64,000 nucleotides of DNA, taken from positions 62,001 through 126,000 of the forward strand of contig JASBNA010000051.1 of NCBI GenBank assembly GCA_038087015.1, read 5' to 3'. The notes below the pieces were generated by a model. It was not told the DNA's origin. It did not search any database and worked only from the letters and a program-made list of their open reading frames with translations. Origin of the DNA: Cerrena zonata (lineage: Eukaryota > Basidiomycota > Agaricomycetes > Polyporales > Cerrenaceae). Below are positions 44,985 to 56,411 of the stretch, piece by piece (the stretch's first letter is position 1; each line of letters opens with the position of its first letter). Made by a program: the position numbers and the translations under genes.

Positions 44985-46705
44985 ATAGATACAAATTGTG
45001 TCTACACGGAATGACAAATTGAAGATGTGGCTTTAAAGCCACGGCTCATTCTCCCCATTATGACTAATGAATTTCCCGCTGTCTTTGACGGTCAGCTTGG
45101 AGACAGTATCCAACATCGCTGCCACCGATTGTTTCGGAGTCAAGGGAACTCCACTCCAATCAGGGTATGCCTCCACAAAACGTTTCGCGTAGTTCCTGTA
45201 GTACTCGTCCTGTACTTCCTTAGCTATTTACGAAAGACGAAAGGAAAGAAAATGCATAATCAGGTCAGGGTGAAATTAGTAATATGTAGGATAACGCACG
45301 TTGATCGGTCATGGTGTTCACGAATCCAGGGCAGAGAGATAAAAACAATAAATTTTCATCCTTGAACCTCGTAGCATACTTTGCCGTAGCCATGTTGACT
45401 GCCGCCTTGGAGACCGCATACGGGACAAAGAAGTCGATGTTCGCCTTCTTGTTGAACTCCATGTCGCCTGCTGCGGAGCTGATGGTAATGACCTTTGCCA
45501 GGCCAGCCTGCGAGGCTTTGCGGAGGAGGGGAAGGAAGACATTGATTGTCTTGATCACTCCAAGAACGTTGACCTTGAACTGTAGGATGGATTAGTATGT
45601 GGTAGGTATGTGATGTTAGAGGGAATAAGTACAAAATTGTTGAAGTCTTCATCGAGTAAATCCTCTTGTCCATCGCTGAGATAAAAATCATTGGCTTGGT
45701 CGAAACCAAGATAATAACGAGACGGGACGCACTACATCTCGAGTGTGTATTCCGCACGGATTGTTTCCAAGTAAGCACCATTGTTGATCAACACGTTCAA
45801 TGTACCCCCTGTGACATTCTCAACCGCTTTCGCCACAGCCTGTAAACTATGTCAGACCAGAAACAATAAGTTATCGTGGATATCAGGGTACATACCCGTA
45901 ACGCAGGAACGTCCGTGATGTCGGCTTGCAAGACGTGAACATTCTTCTGTCTGGATTCAAGGTTCAACAGGTCCACAGAGGTTGCCCTGTTGCGAGTCAG
46001 AGCGAACACAACATTGTTCGGGTCAGCGCTCTACGCTGGTCATTAGTCTGGGAGGCCAGTCAACGAGGAAGGAAACCCGACGCACGAGGGTTTGAATAAA
46101 TCCAAACTACGACCGAACTGATGAGGAGTGCGTGACAGATATTAGTAGATTGACAGCGTACCCCAATACCACGGTTTGCCCCTGTTACTACGTATGATAT
46201 CATCTTGTTATGAAGATATCTTGGGAGAGGTTTTACCCTTGGACATGTTATATACCTCAACGGCAGGCGGCGAAAAAAATTCCTCGAAGCGGATTTGTCA
46301 TAGAGTGTATGAGTCAGCATGAGCATAGGGCATACATGCGAGTCATCTGGGTTCTAGGATATAAGGTTATGCTATTACAAAGAATAAGAAGTTGTACGTG
46401 CGTGTATGACAGCAACGGAGCTTACCAATGCGTACTTGAGACACAACCTACTACAGCTACACCAGACATTCAGTATCACATTGAATGCTGACAGCTGTTT
46501 GTATCTCTTTTTCGTTCAGCTAGAAATGATAGTGAGTTGTTGTCCTCAATGGACGAGTTCTGGAAACGCAAAGACTGGTGAGCTAGCGATGTTATGGAGT
46601 AAGAGGGAATACCGCTCACCATTTCCGAGATCTCGGGACTCCGATATTATTGGACAGTGAGTCCCATTATATCGATACAAATATGTCTTCCAAGAAAGCG
46701 CTGTA
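44985..46705 (-). repeat. Right arm of the SDR-C/SDR-D inverted duplication
   Basis: Reverse-complement partner of 41350-43055, carrying SDR-D, its TATA box (46248-46255) and the same far-upstream blocks. The two genes point toward each other across the spacer. Confidence 0.8.
45033..46203 (-). CDS. Short-chain dehydrogenase/reductase SDR-D
   Basis: Inverted twin of SDR-C. Exon 1 is MISYVVTGANRGIG; the 21-nt exon 46086-46106 encodes the identical FGFIQTL. It continues SADPNNVVFALTRNRATS, VHVLQADITDVPALR and TGGTLNVLINNGAYL. The catalytic exon matches SDR-C over KKANIDFFVPYAVSKAAVNM, with VITISSAAGDMEF before it and LCPGFVNTMTDQ after it. The end is DSGKFISHNGENEPWL. Most coding differences from SDR-C are conservative, which suggests both copies are under selection or recently separated. 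No stop or frameshift was found. Confidence 0.87.
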
Positions 46706-46721
46706 CACTCTGCCAATGTGA

Positions 46722-46975
46722 AGAATTAAGTAGCCGGGACCGACGGCAGACTCCCGATTCCCTTCAAGCACGGAACTCCGTCAACATCGGAGACAAGTGA
46801 TTAGCCGATAAAAGTAGGAAGATCAGAATTGAAGGAGCATCAGTGCATTTGTCAGGTCAAGACAAGCATGAATCGTAAAGGTTCTCGAGTCGCTGTCATG
46901 CCCGCCAAAGTGGCTGGTAGATGGTATTTGTGCCCGTGAGAATTCCATAAAGGAGTTGCCATATTAGGAACATGA
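46722..46975. repeat. Dispersed repeat, copy 2
   Basis: Resembles 13020-13155, including CCGATAAAAGTAGG, AGAATTGAAGGAG and, at the end, GAGTTGCCATATTAGGAAC. It is about 100 bp longer in the middle than the first copy. It abuts the Sec24 gene. Confidence 0.5.
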
Positions 46976-47148
46976 GATCTAAAGCAATTACTAAATATGG
47001 ACTGGACTTGACTAAAGTGGAAAGGACTCATTTCAAGGACGACGCTTGTCGAATCTTTGCAAACACCTTCAACGAGCTGCTCATTACTCTCTATTCTTCT
47101 GTCGTAATATCGACTCACGTCGTGTTGCATGATAGCCATCTTCGCAGG

Positions 47149-50100
47149 ATGTACGCACATGGCGCCAGCAACTCTGCTCACATACCTCAACCACCCCATA
47201 GTGCTGGGATGTCATACAAAGGTAAGCTTCCTGTCAATGTATACGACGTACTCACATGCTTAGACATACCACAGGTCTAAGAGCAGCCATAGATCCACAC
47301 CAAATACCTTCACCGATCGAAGTGTTTGAAGCCGATCAGGAGAAATGGGATAACCAAACATTCATGACCCTTCCAGGGACACACCCTCCCTTGTCCACGT
47401 CTGAATATGTCGCTGTCGACCAGGGTACGTATATGTTGCAATCGATTGACGTTTATATTTGAATTCAATCACCTATCAGGGAATTCCTCGCCTCGATACA
47501 TTCGGTTGACCACTTGGAACTTTCCCTCATCATCACGTCTTGCAAACGAGTGTGCCATTCCCCTTGCGGCCATCATCCAACCTTTCGCTGACCAAGACCC
47601 CTCAGAAGAGCCTGTACCCGTCGTTGAGACCGGAGAAAGCGGACCTGCGAGATGTAGTAAATGTAGGGGGTATATCAATCCTTGGTGTACATGGGTTGCA
47701 AACGGGGCGCGGTGGAAGTGTAATCTATGTGAAGCCGAGACCGAGGGTATGTCGTGTTTGCTTCAAACATGTTCACTGTCTTGATTGCTTCTATTTTCTG
47801 TAGTCGATTCAGATTACTACTCTCCCCTTGACGCAAACCTAATGAGGCTTGATCATGCTCAACGTCCGGAGCTCAACAAGGGAACCGTGGACTTCAAGGT
47901 CCCATCCGCATATTGGGCTCAAGACCCCCAACCCCGAATTAAACCTCTCTACACCTCCCCCGTTCAGAGTCCCCCGTCTACCCCTTCGCTCACTGCGACC
48001 TTCTCTGCAAAGTCTATTTCCACCACTGTCGACCCACATCGTCCACCTAAACCGATGGACTTTGTCTTCCTTGTTGAAGTGACCTACGATGCTGTCAGCA
48101 AAGGCTTCGTGCGCTCTACTTGCGAGAACATTCTCCGCACGCTCTACGGAGACGACGAGGCTGGGACTCCAGCGTCGTTGCCTCTTGGTAGTAGAATATG
48201 TATTATTACCTTCGATGGAACGATCCAATTTTATAATCTTGCAGTGAGTTTCCGTTGCAATATATTCTCCGTGCTCATGACGGAAGTGCAACTCACCAGC
48301 GTAGTCCTATCTAGACTTACCTCAAATGCTTGTTGTATCTGATATTGACGATCCCTTCTTACCCACGGTTGAAGGTATTTTTGTAAACCCCCAAGAGAGC
48401 CGGTACGTCGTTATGTGCTTAATTGTTGCGGGCCCTCTCTGATAGTCAAGTCGAACGGGATAGTTCTCAAATCGAGAAACTTCTAACCTCTCTTTCACAA
48501 CGCGACCAGCACACGCCAACTCTGGAAGTTGTCTCCTGTCTCGGCTCTGCTCTCACAGGCGCGTTGGCTGCACTTTCTTCTCCATCACATTCCTCACCGG
48601 AAAAGAGCTCTTCTGGTGGTGGTGGATTGATTATAACCTTTGCGACAAGTCTGCCGACTCTGGGTCTCGGCGCCCTGACGCCTCGCCCAGATGACTCAAA
48701 TTTGCACGACACCGATAACGAGTCTGAACTCTTCGCCGTCCGGAATGAAGTCTGGCAAGAAATCGGTGAGACGTGTGCGGAGGAGGGAGTTGGCGTTTGC
48801 TTGTTCTTAGGGCCAGGGGCGTGGATGGATATTGGCACTATCGGTAATTTTGCGCAGATTCCTAACAGTCAAACCGATTTTAATGACATCTTGTAGGTGT
48901 CATACCCTCGACAACGGGTGGGGATATGTACTTCCATCCCAAATTCGACCCCGTGCGAGACGGCTCTATCCTCCAATCTCAATTACACAGAGTCCTCTCC
49001 CGAACTACGGCTTACAGCGCGATCATGAAAATCCGAACTTCTTATGGTAATTGCCCCCCTCTGTCGATCATACCCTGACTCGGGACTAATAGAGATCATA
49101 GGCGTGAAGGTCAACTCGTACCACGGAACCTTCCAAGCTACGTCCCTTTCGGATGAACTCACGTTCGGTACGCTTTCTGCGGACAAGGCACTCTCTGTTT
49201 CCCTCCAGCACGTGCGCACTCTCGACGAACGTCAATACGTGCATATTCAGGTGGCGACACTGTATACGTCTGTAGATGGAGAGAGGAGAGTGAGGACATG
49301 TAATGTGGCGGTACAAGTGGCCGCACTCGCAGGAAGTGTGTTCCGATTTGCGGATATGGATGCGGTAGTGGGACACGTTATTCGGGAAGGTTGGTTTACC
49401 CACGTCATTCCTTCTCATCTGAAGTATCATAGCTCACGTAACCTTCTAGCTGTTGGAAATTTGGGGGCACAAAGGATATCGTATATCCAGGAAGAGCTTA
49501 CTGAGAAATGCTCGTCTATACTGCTCGGATATAGGAAGAATTGCGCAGCGTCGACTTCACCTTCACAAGTAATGTATCTGATGAGTCCACTAAAGCGATC
49601 TACGACATTGACCCACGTTCACAGTTAATTATTCCCGAAGCATTCCGAGCATATCCTGTTTACACACTGGCGATGTTCAAGAGCAAACCACTTAAAGGTA
49701 CGTACATACATATTTCCGCATGCTTCTGAATAACGTCATTAAATATTTCCCCGGATGCAGGTCGATATGTGTCATCAGACATGCGAAATTATTGGATTCA
49801 TAAACTCCTTTCGATGTCTACCCGAAGTATCATGCACCACCTCTACCCTCGCATGATGGCTATCCATGACTTAAACGAGACCATCGCACTACCCCTCCCT
49901 CTCACCAACCCGCAAAACGAGGACGAGACGGGTGACGCTGTCAAAATAAAAATTGACATGCCAAGTCTAATGAGGGACAGTCACATATTCATGGCTGGTC
50001 ACGGAGTTTATGTAATTGGTGCGATGTTACTTTTCTTTGGTTGGGACAGATTGGCTTATTGCTAACAGATGACGAGGAAACTATCATGTTTTGGATTGGT

Positions 50101-50624
50101 GCCAGCGTGTCTCCTCGCCTTCTTCAAGATTTATTTGGGGTAGACGATATCAATAATATCGATCGTACGACGGTATGTTCTATACATTCTCTACTCACTC
50201 TCGCACCAACCCTTTCTCCGATTATAGCATCAACTTCCACATCTTCCAACTTTACTTTCCACACAAGTTCGCAATATCCTAGCGCACCGAAAAGTAGAGC
50301 GAGGTGGTCGTCTTCCTCGATTCATGATCGCCCGTCAGAATATGGACGGCACGGAAATCGAGTTTAGTGATATGCTCATAGAGGATCAGAATAATGCTGC
50401 GTTGAGCTATTTGGATTGTATGTCTTTTCACATATTATCTGGCAAGATGGTTGGCTTAATCTATGCAATTATAGATCTGTGCTTGGTGCACAAACAAATC
50501 AATATTGCGGTACGTAGCATGTCTACTGCACCTTGGTTTATATTTCTGATTTCAATACATGTGCTAGTTGACCACTGGTGGTTCATTACCTGGCAGCAGT
50601 AGTTTCCGAAACTCGCCTTGGTAG
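47149..50624 (+). CDS. Sec24-family COPII cargo-adaptor subunit
   Basis: Inner-coat protein that pairs with Sec23 and selects cargo at ER exit sites. The N-terminus [20 protein letters not shown] runs into [40 protein letters not shown] and [20 protein letters not shown] zinc finger follows ([20 protein letters not shown]), then the trunk ([38 protein letters not shown]), the beta-sandwich, the helical region ([40 protein letters not shown]) and the gelsolin-like end ([33 protein letters not shown]). At least ten exons. The C-terminal [14 protein letters not shown] is a short extension. The N-terminus is short compared with the Q/P-rich tails of many Sec24 proteins and resembles the Sfb3/Lst1 (Sec24C/D) branch; an extra 5' exon is possible. 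Confidence 0.88.
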
Positions 50625-51042
50625 TATATGGATTTGGGAAAAGTTATGCAATCATGATCATACGAGCACAATTTGTATCTTACAGACAGTAACGCGGGAT
50701 TGCAGAGACCTTGCCTCTATAGCCAGATTAAACACTGAGCCATTAGCGATGGTGAGTATGGATGTGGGTGTTATAATTCTGATCCGAATCATTGCTAGAC
50801 TAATCACCGAATGACGACTCAGCCTAACCAGCAAGCACTCAACCAGAGGTACTGCATATTCCACCCAGCTTGAAATGGGTGTATTTCTTACCCGAAATGT
50901 GAAGTGAGAATGGTAACTAAAAAGTACGTTAATGCAAAGAACTCGGTGCCAAAACTAAATAGTAGAGAAGGATTGGATTGTAACAACTTGGGCTTGTGAG
51001 TGGGAAAAGTGAACCTAATCTACTAACGTTTTGCTACTCGAA
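50625..51042. other. Convergent spacer, nothing recognised
   Basis: About 420 bp between the stops of Sec24 and the kinase-like gene; it should contain both 3' ends. Confidence 0.45.
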
Positions 51043-51891
51043 TCAGCCAGGCAATGATTTCCATGGTATACCAAGCTTATCGGCAATACGACGTTCGGTG
51101 AAAGAAACATCATTGAAAACACTGACAGCCTTTTCCCAGACTTCTTCTGAGAAATCCTCCCCCTTGAAGTATGCACTACCGAAGTCAATAATGACCGCAC
51201 GGTTCGGCGTAAGGAGAAAATTGCCATAGTTCGGGTCATTATGGATCACACCGAATGTGCGAAAACGCCTGGCGGTCTCAATGAGGGAGTAGACGAGGGG
51301 ACTCGGAAGTTGCAGCATCGAAGAATCTGCATCTCTCATCGCAACAGCACCGGAGATAAATTCCAGGAGGACAACGTTAGGGATGACGAAACGCGGTTCA
51401 GGATCGAGCTGAAGAGTTGCAACCGTTAAGGTTCCGTGACCTAAGAATCGAGGGATCTCCTTTCCTTGGAGTGGCTCTAATTGTCTATACGCCTTCACTT
51501 CGTTGGAGTATTGGAGGTAAGCTGCCCATACACAGGCATTCTCCTTCTCTATGGGGTCTCCGTAGATCATCTCCATTGGGATGTCAGATTCTCTTAGCAC
51601 GGCAGGTATGGGATGATCTTGACGTGCCCGTGCTGCGAGTTCCTCAGACTGAGCATCCCAGGGTTTCTTCATCCCTTGTCGTTGAATAATCATGAAGCGG
51701 GGGTCGTAGACTTTGAGAGCGATCTCTTGATCTCCGGGATCGTTTGTGTCTCGGACCACAATGACCTGAGCCATGGTAAAGGGAGTAAGAGGACGAACCA
51801 CTCTGTAATGACGGACGACGGTGCTATTGGCGATTTGCACCTCCAAGATAGAGGTGGGTTGATAATATATCGGTACATAGGAAGGATCCAT
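51043..51891 (-). CDS. Kinase-like (protein-kinase/APH fold) protein
   Basis: Single exon, 282 aa from MDPSYVPIYY. That start is chosen over the longer frame from 51987 because the paralogues begin at the same place. The N-lobe has EIALKVYDPRFMI with a likely ATP-binding Lys, then RFLGHGTLTVAT. The catalytic loop is VIHNDPNYGNFLLTPNRA (HxD and Asn) and the metal motif is VIIDFGSAYFKGEDF. It is the closest intact relative of the degenerate fragment at 12630-12965. Whether it phosphorylates proteins or small molecules is not known. It is not linked to the other three copies, which lie nearly 36 kb away. Confidence 0.8.
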   Translation of the reverse strand: MDPSYVPIYYQPTSILEVQIANSTVVRHYRVVRPLTPFTMAQVIVVRDTNDPGDQEIALKVYDPRFMIIQRQGMKKPWDAQSEELAARARQDHPIPAVLRESDIPMEMIYGDPIEKENACVWAAYLQYSNEVKAYRQLEPLQGKEIPRFLGHGTLTVATLQLDPEPRFVIPNVVLLEFISGAVAMRDADSSMLQLPSPLVYSLIETARRFRTFGVIHNDPNYGNFLLTPNRAVIIDFGSAYFKGEDFSEEVWEKAVSVFNDVSFTERRIADKLGIPWKSLPG

Positions 51892-52213
51892 TGAATTCAG
51901 ACCGATGAGGCCTAGCAAGTTGCTGGTTCCAGCTACAGTTTTGGTGTCACTACGCCACACTCGGTGGTATAGGTTCCCACAATACAATCAGATATCAACC
52001 GAGAATTAGATGAGCGCAAATTTAGTGATGGAATATGAGCATATGTAGTAAACGATCAAAACCAAGGCTGACAGGGCCCAAGGGCAACTGGACGGCGTGA
52101 CAGACGGTAGCAAGGGTGAAAGAGTATAGGAATTCAGGATAAGTGATATACAGAAAGCAAGTGCTATGTATGAATGATGAAGGGAAAAATGATCTTTCCC
52201 ATCGAGTTCTTCT

Positions 52214-52242
52214 ACTCCTCCTCCTCCTCCTCCTCCTCCTCA
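52214..52242. repeat. (TCC)n microsatellite
   Basis: About nine CTC/TCC units in an intergenic position. It creates a spurious poly-Arg frame on the minus strand. Confidence 0.9.
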
Positions 52243-52376
52243 TTGCGCACGGCTGAGAAAATGGTTGATCAGCGAGCCAGTCCACAATGATCTATAAAAT
52301 CTGATAACCATGATACAAAATCGTTTCAGATTATGTAGTAACTTGATACGCACATTATGACTGACCGGCAACTCCC

Positions 52377-52847
52377 TCATCTGAAATGTTCAGGCTCGGA
52401 TCTTTTGGCAATAGCGATCGGAGAAAGGCTGATATGTGTATAACGTAAAAGTAGGTCTACAAGAAACGATAGACAACACATGCCGGTATTTTGAATGCGG
52501 GTAAATGCTCCGTCTACCCAAGTCTCATCCAAGGCATCCTTCAGAGCAGAGCCAGCCACACGTACCGCCCTGAGAAATATGGTCAGACGTTCTTTGCTGT
52601 TCGCGATGGTTTTCCAATCGGAATGTATCTCCCATTCGCATCTCATAATGACATCGAAGAGATCAGCGAACTGTTCATCGGAGAGAGGCGTGGCCACCTT
52701 ATCATCCATTAAAGGTGCCTGTTCCATATCAGGAGGGATTTGTGGAAGAGTGAGTTGGGTACGTTTGGTAGAGGATTGTGGGATAACATCACCCGGTCGC
52801 TTTTGGGAGGATCGAACGGGAGGCATCGAGATGGCAGAGTTAGACAT
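52377..52847 (-). CDS. Hypothetical protein, about 150 aa
   Basis: Open frame of 156 codons starting MSNSAISMPPVRSSQKRPGD. The N-terminal 50 residues are Pro/Ser/Gln-rich and look disordered. The middle (SDEQFADLFDVIMRCEWEIH to SALKDALDETWVDG) is predicted to be helical by composition. No family is recognised. The end (CCLSFLVDLLLRYTHISLSP) may be intron read-through. The ATG context and coding-like composition make it more likely real than not, but neither neighbour nor domain supports a role. Confidence 0.45.
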   Translation of the reverse strand: MSNSAISMPPVRSSQKRPGDVIPQSSTKRTQLTLPQIPPDMEQAPLMDDKVATPLSDEQFADLFDVIMRCEWEIHSDWKTIANSKERLTIFLRAVRVAGSALKDALDETWVDGAFTRIQNTGMCCLSFLVDLLLRYTHISLSPIAIAKRSEPEHFR

Positions 52848-53238
52848 ACTGTTGGAAATCTCACTAGTGCATTAATATTCGTATCAATTTGGGATTTACC
52901 GTGGCACTTGGATTCTATTACTGTTGCGAGCTTCTTCGTCTTGCACCACCACTTTCCCTCATCGCCATCGCCTCTCTTTCTGTTGGAATCTTGGCGGTAA
53001 CAATGCGAGCGTCACAAAGGACTCCATGCAGATCCTAACCCCGGAGATATCCTCTTCTGCCCTAATCGCCGTGCGGTCATCATTAATTTCGGAGGCGTAT
53101 TTTAGACCAGAAGGGAAGTTGGGCGGATGCAATGATGGTTAAGGTCATTTTCATATAAGCCATTCAAGTTCAACGCTCCTAATAGTCATGAAATCATGGG
53201 TTACAACATTACATGGCAGGCGGAGAGAAATGTCTTGT
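52848..53238. other. Intergenic, nothing recognised
   Basis: Short frames only between the hypothetical gene and SDR-E. Confidence 0.4.
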
Positions 53239-54390
53239 TTACAGCCACTTCTTACTATCACCGTGCTGGGACAAGGACTTGCCAGAATCATTGGCGGTCA
53301 ACTTGGACACCACGTTCAGCATCGCTGTGACAGATTCTTCCGGAGTTATAAGCTTTCCATCCCACTCGGGATACCCAGCCTGGAATCTCTCGATGTATAG
53401 ACCGAATATTTCCTTCTGCACCTCTTCGGCTATATATTGAAATCATATTAGTATTAGAGTGAAATATTCAAACAGTGATCATACGTACGGAGATCCGGAC
53501 GAGTGTTAACCACTCCTGGAGCAAGTGAGAGGAACAAAAAGTTGTCGCCTTTGAACCTAGCAGCATACTTCGCAGTTGCCATATTGACGGCAGCCTTCGA
53601 GATTGCGTACGGCACAGAGAAATCGAAATTGCCCTTGACAGCAAACTCTATGTCCCCTGCAGCTGAGCCAATCGTGATAACCTTGGCAAGAGACGTCTGA
53701 GAAGCTTTGCGCAGGAGGGGCAAGAAAACATTGATCGTCTTGATGACACCAAGTACGTTCACATTGAACTGTGGTTACGATTAGTATAGGCATGGAGTAA
53801 CATGGTAAGAGACACTTACGAAGTTTCCCGCAGTCTTCGTCAAGAAGATCTTCCTTTCCATCACTGGAATCATGATAATTATTACTGGACTTTTCTAGCG
53901 AAAAGAAGATACAAAATCACTTACTACATTTCAATAGTGTAATCGGCCCGCTCTTGGTTCAGGTATGCGCCATTGTTGATGAGAACGTCCAAGGATCCAC
54001 CCGTGACCTTCTCGACTTCTTTCGCAACGTTCTGTGGAAACGTGAGTCTAGTTCGTAACATCAAAGAATGTGAGAGACATACTCTCAAACTGGGAACGTC
54101 CGTGATGTCAGCTTGTAGGACATGAACGTTCTTCAATCGAGATTCGAGCTCCAACAAATCGGTTGACGTAGATTTGTTACGTGTGACCGCAAATACGACG
54201 TTGGCGGGGTCTGCACTCTAGAATATACCTTCAACTCTGATATACACATGAGCAATGGTGCCAGTGTACGTACAAGTTTGTGGACAAATCCGAGCTATAG
54301 AAAGTGTGAGATTAGGTATTATACAATGCACCAAATGCTGGTACGTACACCAATGCCCCGGTTAGATCCAGTGATAAGCCAGGAGACCAT
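53239..54390 (-). pseudogene. Short-chain dehydrogenase SDR-E with a one-base frameshift
   Basis: Full-length SDR paralogue: MVSWLITGSNRGIG, the 21-nt exon 54274-54294 (LGFVHKL), NVHVLQADITDVPSLR, LDVLINNGAYL, VITIGSAAGDIEF, FSVPYAISKAAVN (YxxxK), LAPGVVNTRPD and a last exon ending DSGKSLSQHGDSKKWL. In the fifth coding exon (about 53820-53872) the intact paralogues end EDFxNF in phase 0. Here the bases read GAAGACTGCGGGAAACTTC before the GTAAG donor, one base too many. The next exon is therefore entered out of frame and reaches a stop before the YxxxK site. No alternative donor or acceptor repairs this by eye. Everything else is intact, so the change is recent, an assembly error, or rescued by unseen splicing. 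Confidence 0.7.
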
Positions 54391-55272
54391 GTTGGGTATA
54401 AGCTTTGAGAGTTTAGAAGTCGACGAGAGGGAAACTGACATCCCAACGTGTACCCATAGGTTACTTATATAGGTCTATTTTCTTGAAAGTATTGTTGAGA
54501 CTTCCTGTCGGGATATAGAACTTTAGTAAGCTTCTTGTTGGTCAGCGTGAAGATTACGTTGTGCACTGGTAGCGGTATCGACAAGCAGAGTGACGTTATT
54601 CATATCGAGAAAGCAGGCATATGCATACCGATTATGACTTTACTAGTATTCGACCATTATTGATGTAACAAATACGTCTACAATCATGATATCCCGGGCC
54701 AGTAGTTTCTAGCGGTATCGAGCTGGGCATTATTGTGGACAACGATAGATACCGCCTTATTAACGAGGGTGAAAGGCCGACCGGGGATTTTGACCAGGAA
54801 ATGCTTTTAACCCAGCGAACAAATCATGACAAATAATCGAGCGTAAAATGTAATTTGTGAGGAGAAGGCTTCAGTTCCCCTGAGCCTTCTAGGATTCTGT
54901 TGAGATGTTATCATCAAGAGCAGTCAGCATTCGATTGGGTCGGTCATTAATCCATATTACCATGACCAGCAGTCATCGCTATGAGCAGATAAGCTCATGC
55001 AAACTGAATTTGATTAAATGCATGTCACGGTGTGTGAGGAGGGTTGGCTACTTAAGGCTGGGAAAGACAATTTGTCAATCGATTTTGTCGATATAAGCGT
55101 CAGTGATTACTAACTTCAGCCGATCATCGATCATCTTTGAGTTGGAGGATATGATTTTGTAACATCGTTCGAAATACAAAAATTAGAAATTTATAACGTC
55201 CCTGCACTGGTGCACAGCACAAAACGTGCATGTTGAGCGTTGACCGCTGAACGCTGAGGTTTCACATTCAGT
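54391..55272. promoter_or_regulatory. SDR-E upstream region with the shared motif
   Basis: A TATA-like CTATATAAG lies on the minus strand at 54464-54472, about 75 bp before the SDR-E start. The block shared with SDR-B and SDR-F is at 54772-54795 (GAAAGGCCGACCGGGGATTT and following). No gene beyond this. Confidence 0.45.
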
Positions 55273-56411
55273 TTATAACCAGTTCTTGCTTTCACCACGG
55301 TGAGACAAGAAGGCGCCTGTATCTTTAGCTGTTAGTCTGGATACAACGTCTAACATCGCTGTGACAGACTGGTCCGGAGTAAGAAGCGTCCCGTCCCAAT
55401 CAGGATATGCAGCCCGGAACTTGTTGACGTATAAACTAGACAGTCCCTTCTGCACTTCGCCAGCTAGAAATAATCGTATTAGTATGGCAGTAGAACGAAG
55501 AGCGGTAATTATACACACGTAGGCCTGGGCGAGTGTTGCCAAATCCTGGGGACAGGGAGAGGAAAAGAAAGTTCTCCTCTTTGAATCTGGCGGCATACTT
55601 CGCATTTGCCATGTTGGCAGCAGCCTTCGAAATCGCATATGGTGCGGCGAAATCGAACGCCGTCTTGACAGCAAAATCAGGGTCTCCTACACCCGAACTA
55701 ATCGTAATAACCTTTGCGAGAGACGTCTGGGACGTTTTGCGCAACAATGGCAAGAACACGTTGGTAGTCTTGATAACTCCAAGTACGTTCACCCTAAACT
55801 GTTAATAGAGTTAGTATAGGTGTTGTGGAATATGTCATGACTAAAATGAATCACAAAGTTTCCGAAGTCCGCATCGAGTAGATCTTCCTTTCCGTCACTA
55901 AGGATTTAACTATTGTTAGAGATTAACTTGGGAGGAGCGGGAAGGCACTCACTACATATCGATGGTGTAATCTACTCGCTCTGGAGAAAGATAGGCACCG
56001 TTGTTGATAAGGACGTCTAATGTTCCATCGGTGATTTTCTCGACCTCTTGGGCAGCGTTCTACGGAATCATGAGCGTAATCCATATGAACGAGTCTGAAA
56101 TACACACCCTCAAGCCAGGAACATCCGTGATATCGGCTTGTAGAACAAATACGTTATTCAACTGAGATTCGAGCTCCAACAAATCGGTTGATGTGGACTT
56201 GTTACGTGTGACGGCGAATACAATGTTGTTTGGGTCTGCACTCTATGATACGCGTTCGAGTTCGGAATGGGGACACAAATGACAAGGTGCATACCAATTG
56301 ACGAACGAATTCAAGCTATGTCAAGGATGAGGTTAGCCCCTATATGATAAAATAGATACTGGCACATACACCAATACCTCGATTGGATCCAGTGATGAGC
56401 CACGATACCAT
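55273..56411 (-). CDS. Short-chain dehydrogenase/reductase SDR-F
   Basis: About 265 aa. MVSWLITGSNRGIG; the 21-nt exon 56295-56315 (LEFVRQL, with Glu where most copies have Gly); NVFVLQADITDVPGLR; LDVLINNGAYL; EDLLDADFGNF ending cleanly in phase 0. The catalytic exon has VNVLGVIKTTNVFLPLLRK, VITISSGVGDPDF (Ser), FAAPYAISKAAAN (YxxxK) and LSPGFGNTRPG. The last exon runs EVQKGLSSLYVNKFRAAYPD to DTGAFLSHRGESKNWL. It is closest to SDR-E and SDR-B. No disabling change was found. Confidence 0.86.

Noticed and set aside
52022..52285. Minus-strand ORF with a poly-Arg run
   Set aside because: The Arg run is only the TCC microsatellite read in one frame; nothing else supports a gene.
30968..56411. Secondary-metabolite gene cluster built on the SDR array
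   Set aside because: No polyketide synthase, NRPS, terpene cyclase or P450 was seen, and housekeeping genes are interspersed. Local gene duplication explains it better.
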